The notes beneath the pieces are model-generated. The model was not told the origin of the DNA and did no database searches. It saw only the letters and a list, made by a program, of their open reading frames with translations. A DNA stretch of 64,000 nt from Terriglobales bacterium. GTDB lineage: Bacteria > Acidobacteriota > Terriglobia > Terriglobales > Acidobacteriaceae. Each line of letters opens with the position of its first letter. Within the stretch, counting starts at the first letter, position 1. The stretch is from the NCBI GenBank assembly GCA_025462725.1, contig JAOAPE010000006.1, positions 43,348 to 107,347 of the forward strand. Direction: 5' to 3'. This document shows, one piece after another, positions 61,721 through 64,000 of this stretch. The position numbers and the translations under genes were made by a program.

Positions 61721-62727
61721 TCCTCGCTCGCCGCCCCAAGCTATCGCTCGCCGTCATTGCCGGATTCATCCTGGCCGTCACACTTCTCCCGGCGCCGATG
61801 TCTGCGCAAACCGTCGCGCCCACTCTCCAGCAGCACGCTGCCGAGCAGAAACGCACACCCGCAGCTGTCATCGCCGATCCCGTACGCGACAACCGCAATC
61901 CCACCTCAATGTCCGAACTCGCCATTCCGAGTAATGGACAAATGATGAACGGCATCATGTACCTCGCTGCGGGCGCGCAACCGCATCCAACGGTCATCCT
62001 CTTGCACGGATTCCCCGGCAACGAGCAGAACCTCGATCTTGCGCAGTCCATCCGCCGCGCCGGATGGAACGTCCTCTACTTCCACTATCGCGGCGCTTGG
62101 GGCAGTGAAGGTGACTTTTCATTCTCGAACGCCATGCAAGACACGCTCGCCGCCATCAAGTTCCTGCGCGATCCCATCAACTCCGTCGCCTTCCACATTG
62201 ACCTCAGCCGCATCGTCCTCGTGGGACACAGCATGGGCGGCTTCATGGCCGCATACGCCGCCACACAAGACCCCGCATTGAGCGGCATCGTCCTCATCTC
62301 GCCCTGGAACATCGGCGCGGACGCGGCCTCATGGAAAGGCGACGACGCCGCAGCGCGTGCCCGCTTCAAATCCACTCTCACTGAATTTCGCGGATACCAA
62401 CGCGCCTTGCACAACGCGAAAGCAGAAACGCTCATGGCGGAGGCCATGCAGCACCGTTCCGATTGGGACCTCACGCACTTCCTCACCCAACTTCGCGCCC
62501 CGAATAAACAGCGCGGAAATATACCTGTCCTGCTCACCTACGGCACTCACGAAGGCGACTACGACGAAGTCTTTCCGAAACTGAAGCGCGCCCTCGAATC
62601 CGATCCCAAATCTCAGGCGGCAGCGAACTCGTTTGTCACGCTGCCTACAGACCATCCTTATTCCGACCATCGCATCGCCTTGCAATCCGCCGTCGTGGAC
62701 TGGCTACAGCGGCTCGCCAAACAATAG
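61717..62727 (+). CDS. Exported alpha/beta hydrolase
   Basis: A 336-residue serine hydrolase with a signal peptide (LAVIAGFILAVTLLPAPMSAQ). VILLHGFPGNEQNLDLAQ (oxyanion HGFPG), YFHYRGAWGSEGDFSF, LVGHSMGGFMAAYAA (nucleophile Ser172 in GxSxG) and the C-terminal LPTDHPYSDHRIAL with the likely catalytic His. The acid is probably in TYGTHEGDYDEVFPKL. Ends RLAKQ. The ATG overlaps the TGA of the NTF2-like gene; the longer open frame to 61276 overlaps that gene in another frame and was rejected. Substrate unknown (esterase/lipase type). Confidence 0.9.
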   Translation: MILARRPKLSLAVIAGFILAVTLLPAPMSAQTVAPTLQQHAAEQKRTPAAVIADPVRDNRNPTSMSELAIPSNGQMMNGIMYLAAGAQPHPTVILLHGFPGNEQNLDLAQSIRRAGWNVLYFHYRGAWGSEGDFSFSNAMQDTLAAIKFLRDPINSVAFHIDLSRIVLVGHSMGGFMAAYAATQDPALSGIVLISPWNIGADAASWKGDDAAARARFKSTLTEFRGYQRALHNAKAETLMAEAMQHRSDWDLTHFLTQLRAPNKQRGNIPVLLTYGTHEGDYDEVFPKLKRALESDPKSQAAANSFVTLPTDHPYSDHRIALQSAVVDWLQRLAKQ

Positions 62728-62814
62728 CGCGGATCCTCAGCGAAACAACCGCATTGCCGCTGGTATGTCCTGTGATAGATTCTTCGCGGTCAGACCGCAA
62801 CCAAGGGAGCGTAA

Positions 62815-63828
62815 ATGGCAGATAAATACTGGGGACAAGTCGCACAACTCACAGGACTGGCGCATTGTCCCAATCAGGGGCCGTTCGGCTTGAAAGACGG
62901 CGCCGCCATCGGCTCGCGTAACGGATACATCGTCGCCATTGGTCCGGCCAAAGACGGAAATAAGCAATCCGTAAAGATCATGGTGCGCTTTCCTGAGACT
63001 TCAGATGGAAACCTCGCGCGCATGGCGCTTGAGAACAGCAACGAACTCGCCGTCGCGCTTGAGACAGACAAAGTCGCCGCGAAGCAGCTCAAGCCCGCCA
63101 GCATAAGTACCAACTCCATCTTGTGGACGTGGACCTACATGCTCGGCAAACCCAAAGCTGAGAAATTGGCGGCTGTCGCCAACGCCATTGTGAATGCGTT
63201 AAAAGGAACCGTCCCTGACTTTCAGGGCAAGTGCGAGACTTGCAGGAATTCTTCCGTCTCGCAAGTCATGTTGATGAACAACCTTCCCGGATACTTCTGC
63301 TCGGGATGCCAATTCAAGGCGCAAGAGCAGCAAGATTCCGCCGCCCGCGAGTATGAAGCCATGGAATCAAATCTCGGCTTGGGACTCATCTACGGTGCCG
63401 GCGCTGCGTTCGTCGGCTCACTCGGATGGGCTGCCATCGCGCTCTTCCTCAACCGGATCTCTTTGTGGGCGGCCTTCGGCATCGGCTTCCTCGTCGCCTG
63501 GGCGCTCATCAAAGGCATGGGACGCATCACCATGATGGGCCAAGCCGCCATCGCGCTCCTCACCATCGCCAGCGTCCTCTTCGGCGACGTCCTCTTCTAC
63601 ACCGGCTACATCGTCCGCAATGAGAACGTGCCTTTCAGCGGCGCGTTGTTGGGCAGGGTCTTGTCCATCTTCTGGAGCGTCGAACTCAAAGAAGGATGGC
63701 TCTCCATCGGATTCGCCCTGATTGCCGCCGTGTACGCCGTCTACCAAAAAGGCCGCAAGCCGAAGTTCAACGTCGTCTTCACCCAACTCGCCCCAGAAGG
63801 ACAAGCCAACTCCGCCACCCTCAGCTAA
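62815..63828 (+). CDS. Membrane protein with cytosolic zinc-ribbon domain, unknown
   Basis: A 337-residue protein. Residues 1-130 are soluble, with a distinctive KYWGQVAQLTGLAHCPNQGPFGLKDGAAIGSRNGYIVAIGPAK opening. Residues 138-170 have CETCRNSS and FCSGCQF, a CxxC...CxxC zinc ribbon. Then four hydrophobic segments (GLGLIYGAGAAFVGSLGWAAIALFL, LWAAFGIGFLVAWALI, MMGQAAIALLTIASVLFG, GFALIAAVYAVYQ). No family recognised. ATG 62815 is preceded by GGGAG. It is the last gene in the window. Confidence 0.75.
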   Translation: MADKYWGQVAQLTGLAHCPNQGPFGLKDGAAIGSRNGYIVAIGPAKDGNKQSVKIMVRFPETSDGNLARMALENSNELAVALETDKVAAKQLKPASISTNSILWTWTYMLGKPKAEKLAAVANAIVNALKGTVPDFQGKCETCRNSSVSQVMLMNNLPGYFCSGCQFKAQEQQDSAAREYEAMESNLGLGLIYGAGAAFVGSLGWAAIALFLNRISLWAAFGIGFLVAWALIKGMGRITMMGQAAIALLTIASVLFGDVLFYTGYIVRNENVPFSGALLGRVLSIFWSVELKEGWLSIGFALIAAVYAVYQKGRKPKFNVVFTQLAPEGQANSATLS

Positions 63829-63850
63829 GCACTGCCGATTACCCTTGTTT

Positions 63851-63876
63851 TGCCATTCCGAGCGTTGCGAGGGAAC
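63851..63876. repeat. Dispersed CATTCCGAGCG repeat
   Basis: TGCCATTCCGAGCGTTGCGA followed by GGGAAC: matches the CATTCCGAGCGAAGCGAGGAAT-type repeats widespread in acidobacterial and other environmental genomes (from memory). TTCC and GGAA form imperfect ends. It falls in the last spacer, just before the poly-G run. Confidence 0.5.
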
Positions 63877-63924
63877 GGGGCTTCGCGAGCTCGTGCTTTG
63901 CCTACATCAAGGTCTGGGGTTGGT

Positions 63925-64000
<76 letters not shown>

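Overview
The window reads as a chromosomal segment of an Acidobacteriota bacterium (Terriglobia, Koribacter-like is my best guess). The basis is the moderately GC-rich sequence, the gene repertoire (MXAN_5187-type protein, long secreted TPR proteins, N/Y-rich exported protein, CGSPALRGK zinc-finger protein upstream of hemL) and the short dispersed intergenic repeats. It is mostly ordinary housekeeping DNA. I see no tRNA, rRNA, CRISPR array, insertion sequence or prophage. The last 76 bases are an uninterrupted G run that looks like a contig-end artefact.

Layout. 0-5 kb: a deoxynucleoside kinase cut by the window edge, panB-panC, a secreted POTRA-type protein and a short SerA-type dehydrogenase. 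5-9.4 kb: M50/CBS protease, rsmD, an unknown gene, RidA, a TIGR01777 epimerase and a small helical protein. 9.4-15.7 kb: the Rel (p)ppGpp enzyme, a frameshifted secreted TonB-C-like gene, DinB-fold protein, zinc-finger protein plus hemL, and a dGTPase. 15.8-21.4 kb: a large TPR protein, purH, an MXAN_5187-type protein and a NarL-type regulator. 21.4-25.8 kb: a tightly overlapping four-gene minus-strand operon of a multi-spanning membrane protein and three exported proteins. 26.3-31.2 kb: a plus-strand cluster with surface-polysaccharide character (degenerate nucleotidyltransferase with hexapeptide repeats, STAS protein, flippase, protein with a ParB-like GNHR motif, Pro/Thr-rich exported protein, thymidylate-kinase-like P-loop protein), preceded by a 569-base spacer with a palindrome and two stacked hairpins. 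31.2-35.7 kb: exported protein, purF, purL. 35.8-45.4 kb: an exported-protein gene interrupted by one in-frame TAA, then selB, GNAT, trmFO, membrane protein, der and a DinG-type helicase. 45.5-49 kb: methyltransferase, queD-queE, TPR protein. 49-52.8 kb: molybdopterin genes moeA, moaC and mog with a DUF4388 response regulator and a membrane protein between them. 52.9-57.2 kb: DedA, then five minus-strand genes, mostly membrane proteins. 57.4-63.8 kb: cold-shock protein, N/Y-rich exported protein, methyltransferase, two very small genes, PP2C phosphatase, NTF2-like protein, alpha/beta hydrolase and a zinc-ribbon membrane protein.

How the genes fit together. Pathway groups are pantothenate (panB, panC), purines (purF, purL, purH, scattered), queuosine (queD, queE), molybdopterin (moeA, moaC, mog), tRNA/rRNA modification and ribosome biogenesis (trmFO, rsmD, der), and signalling (Rel, NarL-type regulator, DUF4388 receiver, GAF-PP2C phosphatase, STAS protein). 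Several genes (rel, hemL, the GNAT at 38.7 kb, moeA) have a TATAAT-like box only a few bases before the start codon and no Shine-Dalgarno, which suggests leaderless or nearly leaderless mRNAs.

Items most worth a second look: the miniature transcription unit at 59.46-59.66 kb and the 20-residue basic peptide beside it; the uncharacterised 26-31 kb cluster; the two broken exported-protein genes (11.75 kb frameshift, 35.8 kb in-frame stop); and the 21-26 kb exported/membrane operon.
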